From NCBI GenBank assembly GCA_016200145.1, contig JACQFH010000260.1:1-35845 (forward strand): DNA of 35,845 nucleotides, in the 5' to 3' direction. Under the pieces are notes generated by a model. It saw nothing but the letters and a program-made list of their open reading frames with translations, made no database searches and was not told the DNA's origin. Below, piece after piece: positions 1-7,793 of the stretch (positions within the stretch are counted from its first letter, which is position 1; every line of letters begins with the position of its first letter). The translations under genes and the position numbers were made by a program. The DNA comes from Planctomycetia bacterium. Its GTDB lineage: Bacteria > Planctomycetota > Planctomycetia > Planctomycetales > Planctomycetaceae.

Positions 1-17
1 AGCGGACGGCACACGGA

Positions 18-2360
18 GTGTGCCTGCTACTTTACGCGATCCTCTGGCTTAGCGCGCCGCGAGGGGTGCACGCCGCGCCGCCAAAATTGGCGATGGCGGC
101 GCCTGAGACGGTCGGCATGAATCCCGAGGCACTGGCGGCCATCGACGGCGAAGTCGAGCGCGAGATCGCGGCCAGGCGCCTGCCGGGGGCCGTCGTCATG
201 ATCGGCCGCGAGGGACGGATCGCCTTCTTCAAGGCCTACGGCCACCGCCAGGTCGAGCCCGACCAGGTTCCCATGACGGCCGACACCGTGTTCGACATGG
301 CCTCGGTCACCAAGCCCGTGGCGACCGCCACCAGCATCATGCTGCTGGCCGAGCGGGGCAAGCTGCAAATCGGCGATCGCGTCGCACAGCACATTCCGGA
401 ATTCGCCGAGAATGGAAAGGGAGAGATCACGATCCGCCAGCTTCTGATTCATCAGAGCGGCCTGATCGCAGACAATGCCCTCGCCGACTATGCCGACGGG
501 CCCGAGCGCGCGCTGGCGCGGGTCCTGGCGCTGCGTCCGCAGAACGAGCCGGGGACAAAGTTCACTTACAGCGACATGAATTTCGTCGTGCTGGGCGAGC
601 TGGTGAAGCGTCTTTCGGGAAACAGCGTACACGAGTTTTCGCGGGACCACATTTTCGTTCCGCTGGGAATGACCGAAACCGGGTTTTTGCCGGCCGACGA
701 GCTGCGTGCCCGCGCGGCGCCCACCGAGCAGCGGGACGGCCACTGGATGCGGGGCGAAGTCCACGACCCGCGGGCCTTTCGGCTGGGGGGCGTGGCCGGT
801 CATGCAGGCCTGTTTTCGACGGCAACCGACCTGGCCGTGTACGCCGAGATGATGCTCGAACGGGGAGCGTATGCCGGCGTGCGGATCCTGAAACCGTCGA
901 CGGTCGACCTGATGACGCGCGGAGTGGCTGTCTCGTCTGGTCAGCGCGGGCTGGGGTGGGACATGCGAACCCGCTTTTCGATCAACAAAGGCGCAACGAT
1001 GTCGCCAGCCGCGTATGGGCACGGCGGCTTCACTGGCACCGGGCTGTGGATCGATCCCCAGCTCGACCTGTTCGTGATTTTCCTCAGCAATCGCGTCCAC
1101 CCGAATGGCAAGGGGCTGGTCAACCCGCTGATCGGTCGGATCGGAACGATCGCCGCCAACGCGGTCGTGAGCCGCCTCGAATCCACGACACCTGCCGCGG
1201 CGGCCGCCGATGCGCCCACCGCGCGGCCAGAGGTGCTCACGGGGATCGACGTCCTCGAGCGAGACCAGTTCCGCAGGCTCCAAGGTCGCCGCGTGGGATT
1301 GATCACCAATCACACGGGATTCAACCGCCGGGGAATCGGCACGGCGCAACTGCTGTCGCAGGCCGAGGGCGTGAAGCTTATCGCGCTGTTCAGCCCCGAG
1401 CATGGCATCGCGGGCCGGCTCGACGTTGCCCGCATCGGCGACGGGCGCGACGAGAAGCTGAACGTGCCGATTTTCAGTCTGTATGGCGAAACCCGCAAGC
1501 CGACCGCCGAGAGCCTGAAAGACATCGACACGCTGGTGTTCGACATTCAGGATATCGGCACGCGGTTCTACACGTACCCGTCGACGATGGGGAACGCGAT
1601 GCGCGCGGCGGCCGAGCACAAGCTGAAGTTCGTCGTGCTCGACCGCCCCAATCCGATCAACGGCGTCGACGTCGAGGGGCCCGTGCTCGACGCAGGCAAA
1701 GAATCGTTTGTCGGCTACCACCGGATTCCCGTGCGGCACGGACTGACCGTCGGCGAGCTGGCCCGGATCTTTAACGCCGAGCTGGCGATCGGCGCCGACC
1801 TGGAGGTCGTCGAGATGGAAGGCTGGCGCCGTGCCGACTTTTTCGACGCGACCGGGCTGTTGTGGGTCAATCCGTCCCCCAACATGCGGAACCTGAACGA
1901 AGCGCTGCTGTATCCGGGAATTGGCCTGTTGGAGACGACGAATCTCTCGGTCGGCCGCGGCACCGACACGCCGTTCGAAATCATCGGCGCCCCGTGGCTC
2001 GACGGACAGAAGCTGGCCGGCGAACTGAATCAGGCAGGGCTTTCCGGCGTGCGGTTCGTGCCGACGTTCTTTACGCCCGCGTCCAGCAAGTTCAAAGACG
2101 AGCGGTGCGGCGGGGTGCAGATCGTGATCACCGACCGGCGCGAGCTGGCGCCGCTTCGGATCGGATTCGAAGTCGCCCGGCAACTGGCCCGGCTGTTCCG
2201 CGGCGGCTGGGACCCGAAGCAATACGATCGACTCCTGGGAAACGCCGCGGTATATAGGGCCGTGGTGGAAGGCAAGACGGTCGCTGAAATCGAAGCCCTA
2301 TTTCAGGCCGACCTTGACCAGTTCCGCCAGCGCCGGGAAAAGTTCCTGATCTACAAATGA
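18..2360 (+). CDS. Beta-lactamase-fold amidase fused to NamZ-like (DUF1343) exo-muramidase
   Basis: Two-domain secreted enzyme of 780 aa. Residues about 30-390 are a serine beta-lactamase/AmiE-type domain: SxxK at S96-K99 (SVTK), a YSDMN motif at 184-188 and an HGGFTG motif at 335-340 in the KTG position. After an Ala-rich linker (about 390-405), residues about 408-780 form a DUF1343/YbbC domain with the family blocks FSPEHG (458-463), FDIQDIGTRFYTY (508-520), DRPNPI and WVNPSPNMRN. In Bacillus the separate proteins AmiE and NamZ act with NagZ in muropeptide recycling; NamZ releases terminal MurNAc. The fusion suggests both steps occur in one polypeptide. A hydrophobic N-terminus ending near HAA looks like a signal peptide. 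The frame is open to the left window edge, so the GTG at 18 is only the first start visible and the true start may lie outside. Domain assignment is firm; substrate is inferred. Confidence 0.9.
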   Translation: MCLLLYAILWLSAPRGVHAAPPKLAMAAPETVGMNPEALAAIDGEVEREIAARRLPGAVVMIGREGRIAFFKAYGHRQVEPDQVPMTADTVFDMASVTKPVATATSIMLLAERGKLQIGDRVAQHIPEFAENGKGEITIRQLLIHQSGLIADNALADYADGPERALARVLALRPQNEPGTKFTYSDMNFVVLGELVKRLSGNSVHEFSRDHIFVPLGMTETGFLPADELRARAAPTEQRDGHWMRGEVHDPRAFRLGGVAGHAGLFSTATDLAVYAEMMLERGAYAGVRILKPSTVDLMTRGVAVSSGQRGLGWDMRTRFSINKGATMSPAAYGHGGFTGTGLWIDPQLDLFVIFLSNRVHPNGKGLVNPLIGRIGTIAANAVVSRLESTTPAAAAADAPTARPEVLTGIDVLERDQFRRLQGRRVGLITNHTGFNRRGIGTAQLLSQAEGVKLIALFSPEHGIAGRLDVARIGDGRDEKLNVPIFSLYGETRKPTAESLKDIDTLVFDIQDIGTRFYTYPSTMGNAMRAAAEHKLKFVVLDRPNPINGVDVEGPVLDAGKESFVGYHRIPVRHGLTVGELARIFNAELAIGADLEVVEMEGWRRADFFDATGLLWVNPSPNMRNLNEALLYPGIGLLETTNLSVGRGTDTPFEIIGAPWLDGQKLAGELNQAGLSGVRFVPTFFTPASSKFKDERCGGVQIVITDRRELAPLRIGFEVARQLARLFRGGWDPKQYDRLLGNAAVYRAVVEGKTVAEIEALFQADLDQFRQRREKFLIYK

Positions 2361-2387
2361 ACTCCTGCAAGCCAGAGGAGCGATCCA

Positions 2388-3131
2388 ATGCGTTCGAGGT
2401 TAATGACGTTTGCCGCAATCGTTGCGTTCGGTTCATCGATCCTGCTGGCGACGGCGCCAGGATGGGCGCAGGCCCCGGCAGCGGGCCAAGAGAGTTCGAA
2501 GCCGGCCGATCGGGCGAAGTCGCAAGAGCACGATTTTTCGAAATGGGAAAAGGAAGTGGCCGCGTACGAAGCGGCCGACCGCGAAAACCCGCCTCCGAAA
2601 GGAGGCGTGCTGTTCATCGGATCGTCGACGATCCGCCTGTGGAAGACGCTGGCGCAGGACTTCCCCCAGCACAAGGTGATCAATCGGGGGATCGGCGGAT
2701 CGGAAATCGTCGACGCCACGCACTTCGCCGACCGCCTCATTTTTCCCCACGAGCCGCGGCAGATTTTTCTGCGGGCGGGGGGCAATGACATCCATGGCGG
2801 CCGTCTGCCCGGCGAAGTGGCGCTTGACTTCGTCGAGTTTGAGCACAAAGTCCACAACCGCCTGCCGAAGACCGAGATCGCGTTCATCTCGCTGAGTCCC
2901 GCGCCGGCGCGGTGGGGCGAAAACGACAAAGGCCGTGCGCTCAACGATACGATCCGCAGATGGGCATTGGAGATGCCGCGAGTTTGCGTTGTCGACACCT
3001 GGGACATGACGCTGACCGCCGGCGGCGGGGCGCGGCACGAGCTGTTCGTTGAAGACAAGCTGCACTTCAACGCCGAGGGCTATAAGCTGCTGGCGGAGCG
3101 CGTACGACCGTATCTCCTGCCGGGGAAGTGA
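2388..3131 (+). CDS. Secreted SGNH/GDSL-type hydrolase
   Basis: 247 aa. The N-terminus (hydrophobic residues 7-27, ending WAQA) is a signal peptide. The SGNH blocks are clear: block I FIGSSTIRLW (77-85) with nucleophile Ser80, a block II glycine in GIGGSE (101-106), block III GGNDIHGG with Asn133, and the block V DxxH pair Asp223/His226 in EDKLHFNAEGY. The family includes esterases of acetylated sugars and polysaccharides. The position 27 bp after a muramidase/amidase gene and just before a deacetylase suggests a substrate such as an O-acetylated amino sugar, but this is inferred. The start is supported by an AGAGGAG ribosome binding site at about 2374-2380. The stop lies just before the next gene, so the three genes are probably one operon. 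Confidence 0.88.
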   Translation: MRSRLMTFAAIVAFGSSILLATAPGWAQAPAAGQESSKPADRAKSQEHDFSKWEKEVAAYEAADRENPPPKGGVLFIGSSTIRLWKTLAQDFPQHKVINRGIGGSEIVDATHFADRLIFPHEPRQIFLRAGGNDIHGGRLPGEVALDFVEFEHKVHNRLPKTEIAFISLSPAPARWGENDKGRALNDTIRRWALEMPRVCVVDTWDMTLTAGGGARHELFVEDKLHFNAEGYKLLAERVRPYLLPGK

Positions 3132-3136
3132 ATCCG

Positions 3137-3991
3137 ATGCGCCACATCCTGCTCTGTCTGATTCTGCTGAGCGATGCGTGCTTCGTGTTGGCCTCACCGC
3201 CGCGCCTGATCGTGCGGGGGGACGACATGGGGGCCGCGCATGCGGTCAACGAGGCGATCATCAAGTGCCATAAAGAAGGAATTCAGACGTCGATCGAAGT
3301 GATCGTTCCCTCGCCGTGGTTTCCGGAAGCGGCCAAGATGCTGGCCGAGAACCGCACGGTCGATGTGGGAGTTCATCTGGCCCTCAGCAGCGAGTGGGAC
3401 AACGTGAAATGGCGGCCCGTTTCGGATTGTCCCAGTCTGCGCGACGCTGACGGGTATTTTCATCCCATGATCTATCCCAACAAGAGTTACCCCGGGCGAT
3501 CGCTCAAGGACCACGACTGGAAGCTCGAAGATGTCGAAAAGGAGTTTCGCGCCCAGATCGAGCTGGCCGTGAAGCGACTTCCAAACGTGAGTCATCTCTC
3601 GGGGCACATGGGGTGCTCTGCGATTTCCGGCGAAGTCCGCGACCTGGTTCGCAGACTGGCGGCTGAATACAGGCTCGATATCGAACCCGCGGACCTGGGA
3701 GTCAAGGGGATCGGCTTCGTCGGTGCGCGGGGGACTTCGGAAGAGAAAATTGAGAGTTTCATCAGGATGCTCGACAGCCTGGAACAGGACAAAACGTACC
3801 TGTTCGTCGAACATCCGGGGCTCGATACGCCCGAGATGCGTGCGATTCATCACGTGGGGTACGAAAACGTGGCCGTCGACCGTCAAGGAGTGACCGATGC
3901 CTGGACCAGCCCGCGCGTCCGCGAGCAGATCAAGGCCCGGGGGATTCAATTGATCGGGTATCGGGATTTGAAGCCGTCGGCCAAGGAATGA
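3137..3991 (+). CDS. ChbG/YdjC-family carbohydrate deacetylase
   Basis: About 284 aa. It begins with a signal peptide (MRHILLCLILLSDACFVLA) and has the YdjC-like metal site DDMG just after the mature N-terminus, followed by VDVGVHLAL and LSGHMG, typical of this TIM-barrel-like deacetylase family. ChbG removes an N-acetyl group from chitooligosaccharides; here the neighbours suggest an amino sugar derived from peptidoglycan (inference). The frame can also start at GTG 3128, overlapping the previous stop. I prefer ATG 3137 because GGGGAAG at 3122-3128 is a well-placed ribosome binding site and the signal peptide starts there. It is the last gene of the three-gene scavenging operon. Confidence 0.88.
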   Translation: MRHILLCLILLSDACFVLASPPRLIVRGDDMGAAHAVNEAIIKCHKEGIQTSIEVIVPSPWFPEAAKMLAENRTVDVGVHLALSSEWDNVKWRPVSDCPSLRDADGYFHPMIYPNKSYPGRSLKDHDWKLEDVEKEFRAQIELAVKRLPNVSHLSGHMGCSAISGEVRDLVRRLAAEYRLDIEPADLGVKGIGFVGARGTSEEKIESFIRMLDSLEQDKTYLFVEHPGLDTPEMRAIHHVGYENVAVDRQGVTDAWTSPRVREQIKARGIQLIGYRDLKPSAKE

Positions 3992-4023
3992 CCGCTGCCA
4001 CGTTGCAGGTCCCGCCTGACCTC

Positions 4024-4116
4024 GACCCCGGTAGGGGTCGCAGATATTAGCCGGGGGTTGAGCGCAGCGACACCCCCGGAACGAGGAGTGAAAATCGATT
4101 CGACCCTGAAGGGGTC
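4024..4116. repeat. Compound palindromic intergenic repeat (REP-like)
   Basis: Three inverted repeats in a row: GACCCC/GGGGTC arms at 4024-4029 and 4034-4039; CCGGGGGT/ACCCCCGG at 4051-4058 and 4072-4079 with a 13-nt loop; GACCC/GGGTC at 4102-4106 and 4112-4116. The two outer hairpins are each followed by GTCGCAGA, so they are direct copies framing the central stem. The layout resembles dispersed REP-type units in planctomycete intergenic DNA. It may also terminate transcription after the deacetylase gene. No transposase is adjacent. Confidence 0.65.
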
Positions 4117-4257
4117 GCAGAAGTGTTGATAGCGAGATCGGCGTGCCAACATCGAAAACGGCAATCTCACGGCTGCGTGGATCTCGGACTTCGCACACAG
4201 ATTTAGCACACTGGGCGGAACCTGTTTGAACGGACCGCGATAACGGGAGAATGCACC

Positions 4258-6564
4258 ATGCGACGATTGGCGCTTTGTGCGTTGAGTCTGGCGGGGCTGG
4301 CCCTCGTGGCGTGGGGATCGAACTCGGGTCAGGCACCTGGCGACAAGCCTGCGGCGCCGGGAATTCCATTCCACTTCGGGGCGATTCAACCGCGCTTGTC
4401 GTCCGACGGCGGGCAACTCGCGTTTTCGTATCAGGGGGCGATCTGGCGACTGCCGCGCGACGGCGGGACCATGACCCGCCTCAGCGACGGCGCAGGCTAC
4501 GATATCGAGCCGGCCTGGTCCCCCGACGGATCGCTGATCGCGTTTGTCAATTCGCCGCGCATGTCGGGCGGGGCCGTGCGCGTGATCCGCGCTCAGTCTG
4601 GTGAACCGGTCTCGCTGCCCGCGACCGTCGACGCCATCGATACGGTCTCGTTCTCGAAGCTCGCATTTCATCCGGACGGGCGGCTGGTCGGGAATTTCCG
4701 AATCGGAGGCAGCGACCTGGGCCTGGCGCTGTTTGATCTCAAGTCAGGTAAGACTCAAACCATTGTGAAGCCGTCCCGTCAGGCGCGATACGCCCTGGAC
4801 CTGTGCTGGTCGGCCGACGGCAAGGCGCTGTTCGTCGTCAGCGAGTTGGGGGGCGCCCACTTCGACCTGTGGCGGGTGCCTGTCGACGACCCCGAGCGCG
4901 GCGCCCGCCGGATCACAAACGGGCAGGCGGATGAAGAGCGGCCCTCAGTTTCGACCGACGGGCGCTGGCTGGCGTTCACCGATAACCGCGAGGGGGGAAC
5001 CGCACTCGTCGTGCGCGACTTGCGCAGCGGCATCGACGCCACCGTACCGGTCGCCATGATGGATTTTCGCCGCCCGACGGGCACGCTGAAATTGACGATC
5101 GTCGACAAGCAGACCGGCCGGCCGGTGACGGCACGCGTCTCGCTGCGGCATGAAGGCAACAAATTTTACGCGCCCCCCGGAGCGCTGCATCGCGTCCTCG
5201 ACGATTACGGACACTTCTATTGTGATCGACAGGCGGATCTCGCGCTCCCGGCCGGCGAATACCGCGTGCGAGTCTTTCGCGGGCCCGAATACCGGGTCGT
5301 GCATCAAACGATTGCCGTCGCCGCCGGGCAATCCCAGACTGCGAAGATCGAGCTCGAACGCTGGACGAACGCTGCCGAGCGCGGCTGGCACAGCGGCGAG
5401 AATCACATTCACGCGAACTACGGATACGGGCAGTGGTACAGCACGCCGGCGACCATGCTCGAACAGTGCGCCGGGGAAGACCTGCGGGTCTGCAACTTCA
5501 TGGTCGCCAATTCCGACACCGATGGCGTGTTCGACCGCGAGTTTTTCCGCGGACGCCCCGATCCCCTCTCGACGGGCGAAACGATCCTGTATTGGAACCA
5601 GGAATTTCGCAGCACGCACTGGGGCCACATGACGCTCGTCAACCTGACGCAGCTCGTCGATCCGATTTTCACGGGGTTCAAAGACACGACGAACCCGTGG
5701 GACATCCCCACGAATTCCGACATCGCCGACCGCGCCCATCTTCAGCAGGGGCTGGTCAATTACACGCACGGGGCGCAGAACCCGGACGACCCCTACCTGG
5801 GGGCGTACACCGGCAAGTCGATTCCGCTCGACGTCGCGCTGGGGAAGATCGACACGATCGACCTGAACGCGAGCTATGCCGGCACCGTGCCGCTTTGGCA
5901 CCGCCTGCTCAATTGCGGCTTCCGCCTGCCGCCGTCGGCGGGCACCGATTGCTTCCTGAACCGGATCCGCAGCCAGTTGCCGGGGGCCAGCCGGGCGTAT
6001 GTGAAGATTGACGGCCCGTTCAGCTACGCCGCCTGGATCGACGGCCTGCGCAAAGGACGATCGTTCATCTCCAATGGTCCGATGCTGGAAATCACCGTGG
6101 ACGAACAATCGCCCGGCGGCGCGGTGAGGCTCGGCTCCCCGCGCGAAGTCCACGTTGTGGCCAAGGCTACGTCGCAGTTCCCGCTCGAGAAAGTCGAAGT
6201 TGTGTTCAACGGCGCCGTGCTCGCCAAAGGGACGATGGCGTCGGACAAGCTGAGCGCGGCGATCAACGTTCGTGCCGCGATACCGAAGAGCGGCTGGCTT
6301 TCACTGCGCGCCCAGGGGCCGAGCCACCCCGACCATTCGGGCGGCCTGCTCGAAGCCCATACCAGCCCCATCTACGTCGAGGTGGCCGGTAAACCAATCG
6401 CGTCACGCGCGGATGCCGAGTATTTTCTCAAGTGGCTCGAACGTCTGGAGCTCGCCCTGCGCTTGCGCGACCGCATCCCCAGTCCACAGCTCAAGCAGCA
6501 CGTCGAATCGCAGCTCGAAGCAGCCCGGCAGGTCTACGTGCGTGTGGCGCAAAACGCTGAGTAG
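4258..6564 (+). CDS. Secreted TolB/PD40 beta-propeller with CehA/McbA-like metallohydrolase domain
   Basis: 768 aa. A signal peptide (about 1-24) is followed by WD40-like TolB repeats to about residue 265, with PxWSPDG-type blades such as DIEPAWSPDGSLIAF. A carboxypeptidase-regulatory-like segment (about 278-360) comes next. From about 375 there is a PHP/CehA-McbA-type metallohydrolase domain with WHSGENHIH (His378, His383, His385), ANSDTDG, STHWGHM and SAGTDCF as likely metal ligands. The family includes phosphoesterases and carbaryl hydrolase; the real substrate is unknown. A ribosome binding site GGGAGA lies at 4245-4250. The stop codon (6562-6564) touches the stop of the convergent gene, so no separate terminator fits between them. 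Confidence 0.82.
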   Translation: MRRLALCALSLAGLALVAWGSNSGQAPGDKPAAPGIPFHFGAIQPRLSSDGGQLAFSYQGAIWRLPRDGGTMTRLSDGAGYDIEPAWSPDGSLIAFVNSPRMSGGAVRVIRAQSGEPVSLPATVDAIDTVSFSKLAFHPDGRLVGNFRIGGSDLGLALFDLKSGKTQTIVKPSRQARYALDLCWSADGKALFVVSELGGAHFDLWRVPVDDPERGARRITNGQADEERPSVSTDGRWLAFTDNREGGTALVVRDLRSGIDATVPVAMMDFRRPTGTLKLTIVDKQTGRPVTARVSLRHEGNKFYAPPGALHRVLDDYGHFYCDRQADLALPAGEYRVRVFRGPEYRVVHQTIAVAAGQSQTAKIELERWTNAAERGWHSGENHIHANYGYGQWYSTPATMLEQCAGEDLRVCNFMVANSDTDGVFDREFFRGRPDPLSTGETILYWNQEFRSTHWGHMTLVNLTQLVDPIFTGFKDTTNPWDIPTNSDIADRAHLQQGLVNYTHGAQNPDDPYLGAYTGKSIPLDVALGKIDTIDLNASYAGTVPLWHRLLNCGFRLPPSAGTDCFLNRIRSQLPGASRAYVKIDGPFSYAAWIDGLRKGRSFISNGPMLEITVDEQSPGGAVRLGSPREVHVVAKATSQFPLEKVEVVFNGAVLAKGTMASDKLSAAINVRAAIPKSGWLSLRAQGPSHPDHSGGLLEAHTSPIYVEVAGKPIASRADAEYFLKWLERLELALRLRDRIPSPQLKQHVESQLEAARQVYVRVAQNAE

Positions 6565-7608
6565 CTACCACGGATAGGCGCACTTGAACGGCAGCACCGG
6601 GACGCCAGGCGGGTAGTAGCACAGGTTCGAATCGCAGCACCACGGCGGAAGCTGCGCAAACCGAACCGGCAAGAGCGCGACGTCGGCCCCGAACTTGCAA
6701 TGCTCGACGACCGGCTGAATGCAATTGCCCCAGTGCCAGCCGTAGCGCTCGATGAGGAAGTGTTCGAGATAGATCGGGCGGTACGAAACAAATGGCGAGG
6801 GAATGGGCCGGAAGTTCGGCCCGAACGCGCGCGCCAGGCGCAGGCCTCCGAATGAGCCGGCCTGAAAGTCGTCGAATGCGACGACGCCGATGGAACGCAG
6901 CCCGACGTAGTTGCCTGGCACCGATGCCTGCTGAACGATGGCGATCTCCTTGCCGTCCAGCTCGATGTGAAGCTCAGTCCCCCGTGCCGTCACGGTCAGT
7001 GTTGCGGGAAATTTCACTTCGAAATCGAGCGACGGCAGGTGCGTTTCGCTGCCCCCTTCGAGCCGGCCGACGACCAGGCCCCGCTCCGAAATCAGAACGT
7101 ACTCGTAGTCGAGCGGCGCAGCGGGATCATCCGTTTCACGGGCGCGAAAGACGACCCCCGCGGTCGACTCGGGGCCGACTGAGACGACCTTGACCGAGAG
7201 TTTGAAATCCGGCGTGGGAATCGGGTTGTCGAGCCACGCAATCGCGCGGCCGCGGGCGACCGCCTGCTGGTCCAGAATGCGAAACGAGGCGTCCGGCCCG
7301 CGATGTGCTGTTCGCCAGAGTCCGCCGGGAGTGGGCGAATCGGCACGGTTAAAGTCGTCAGAGAACTGCGGAACTCGGGCTTCGGGAAGCCGCGCGGTGA
7401 CGCGGCTCAGCAATTGTTTCTCGTTCAGGATCTCGGTCGCGCCATACGACTGGTGCAGCCCCTGCAAGGCGATCGCTTCGGGGACGACGGTGATCGAATC
7501 ACCGGGTCGCGGGCCGCCGGGTGCCGGTTTCTCGGCCGCGAACGCGCCGGCGGCGAGCACCGACGCAGAAATCAGGGTGACGGCCGCGACTCGAGGACGG
7601 AGTGGCAT
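6565..7608 (-). CDS. Secreted LamG/DUF1080-like protein with Cys-rich tail
   Basis: 347 aa from ATG 7608 (the frame opens further upstream to 7707, but the signal peptide begins at MPLRPRVAAVTLIS). Residues about 75-245 resemble a concanavalin-like (LamG/3-keto-disaccharide hydrolase type) beta-sandwich: FSDDFNRAD, a GLWRTAHRG segment, AGVVFRARETDD and LHIELDGKEI. This fold is common in planctomycete secreted sugar-binding or hydrolysing proteins. The last ~60 residues are rich in Cys, Trp and Pro (NCIQ, EHCKF, PPWCCDSNLCYYPPG, FKCAYPW), suggesting disulfide bonds outside the cytoplasm. It ends tail-to-tail with the metallohydrolase gene, and is divergent from the TolC-like gene across about 185 bp. 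Function is not established. Confidence 0.75.
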   Translation of the reverse strand: MPLRPRVAAVTLISASVLAAGAFAAEKPAPGGPRPGDSITVVPEAIALQGLHQSYGATEILNEKQLLSRVTARLPEARVPQFSDDFNRADSPTPGGLWRTAHRGPDASFRILDQQAVARGRAIAWLDNPIPTPDFKLSVKVVSVGPESTAGVVFRARETDDPAAPLDYEYVLISERGLVVGRLEGGSETHLPSLDFEVKFPATLTVTARGTELHIELDGKEIAIVQQASVPGNYVGLRSIGVVAFDDFQAGSFGGLRLARAFGPNFRPIPSPFVSYRPIYLEHFLIERYGWHWGNCIQPVVEHCKFGADVALLPVRFAQLPPWCCDSNLCYYPPGVPVLPFKCAYPW

Positions 7609-7793
7609 GGGGCAAAACCCGAGCTGGGATTGGGCCAAATACATGGATCTTCGGCATTTCACGGCCTTCGTATTGAGCATAATCGGACTTTTGGGAAAAA
7701 GCGTCAAAAGCGGCAGCCTTCGCTCAATTTGCCACGCTTCGCAGTCGAATTGTGAAGGAGAGAAACCGTATTCCGCAGGGCCGGTGGACCACT

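Noticed and set aside
27-2222. Long minus-strand open frame of 731 codons opposite the amidase-NamZ gene
   Set aside because: No recognisable motifs and Arg/Gly/His-rich composition typical of GC-rich antisense frames. The plus-strand frame has two full enzyme domains.
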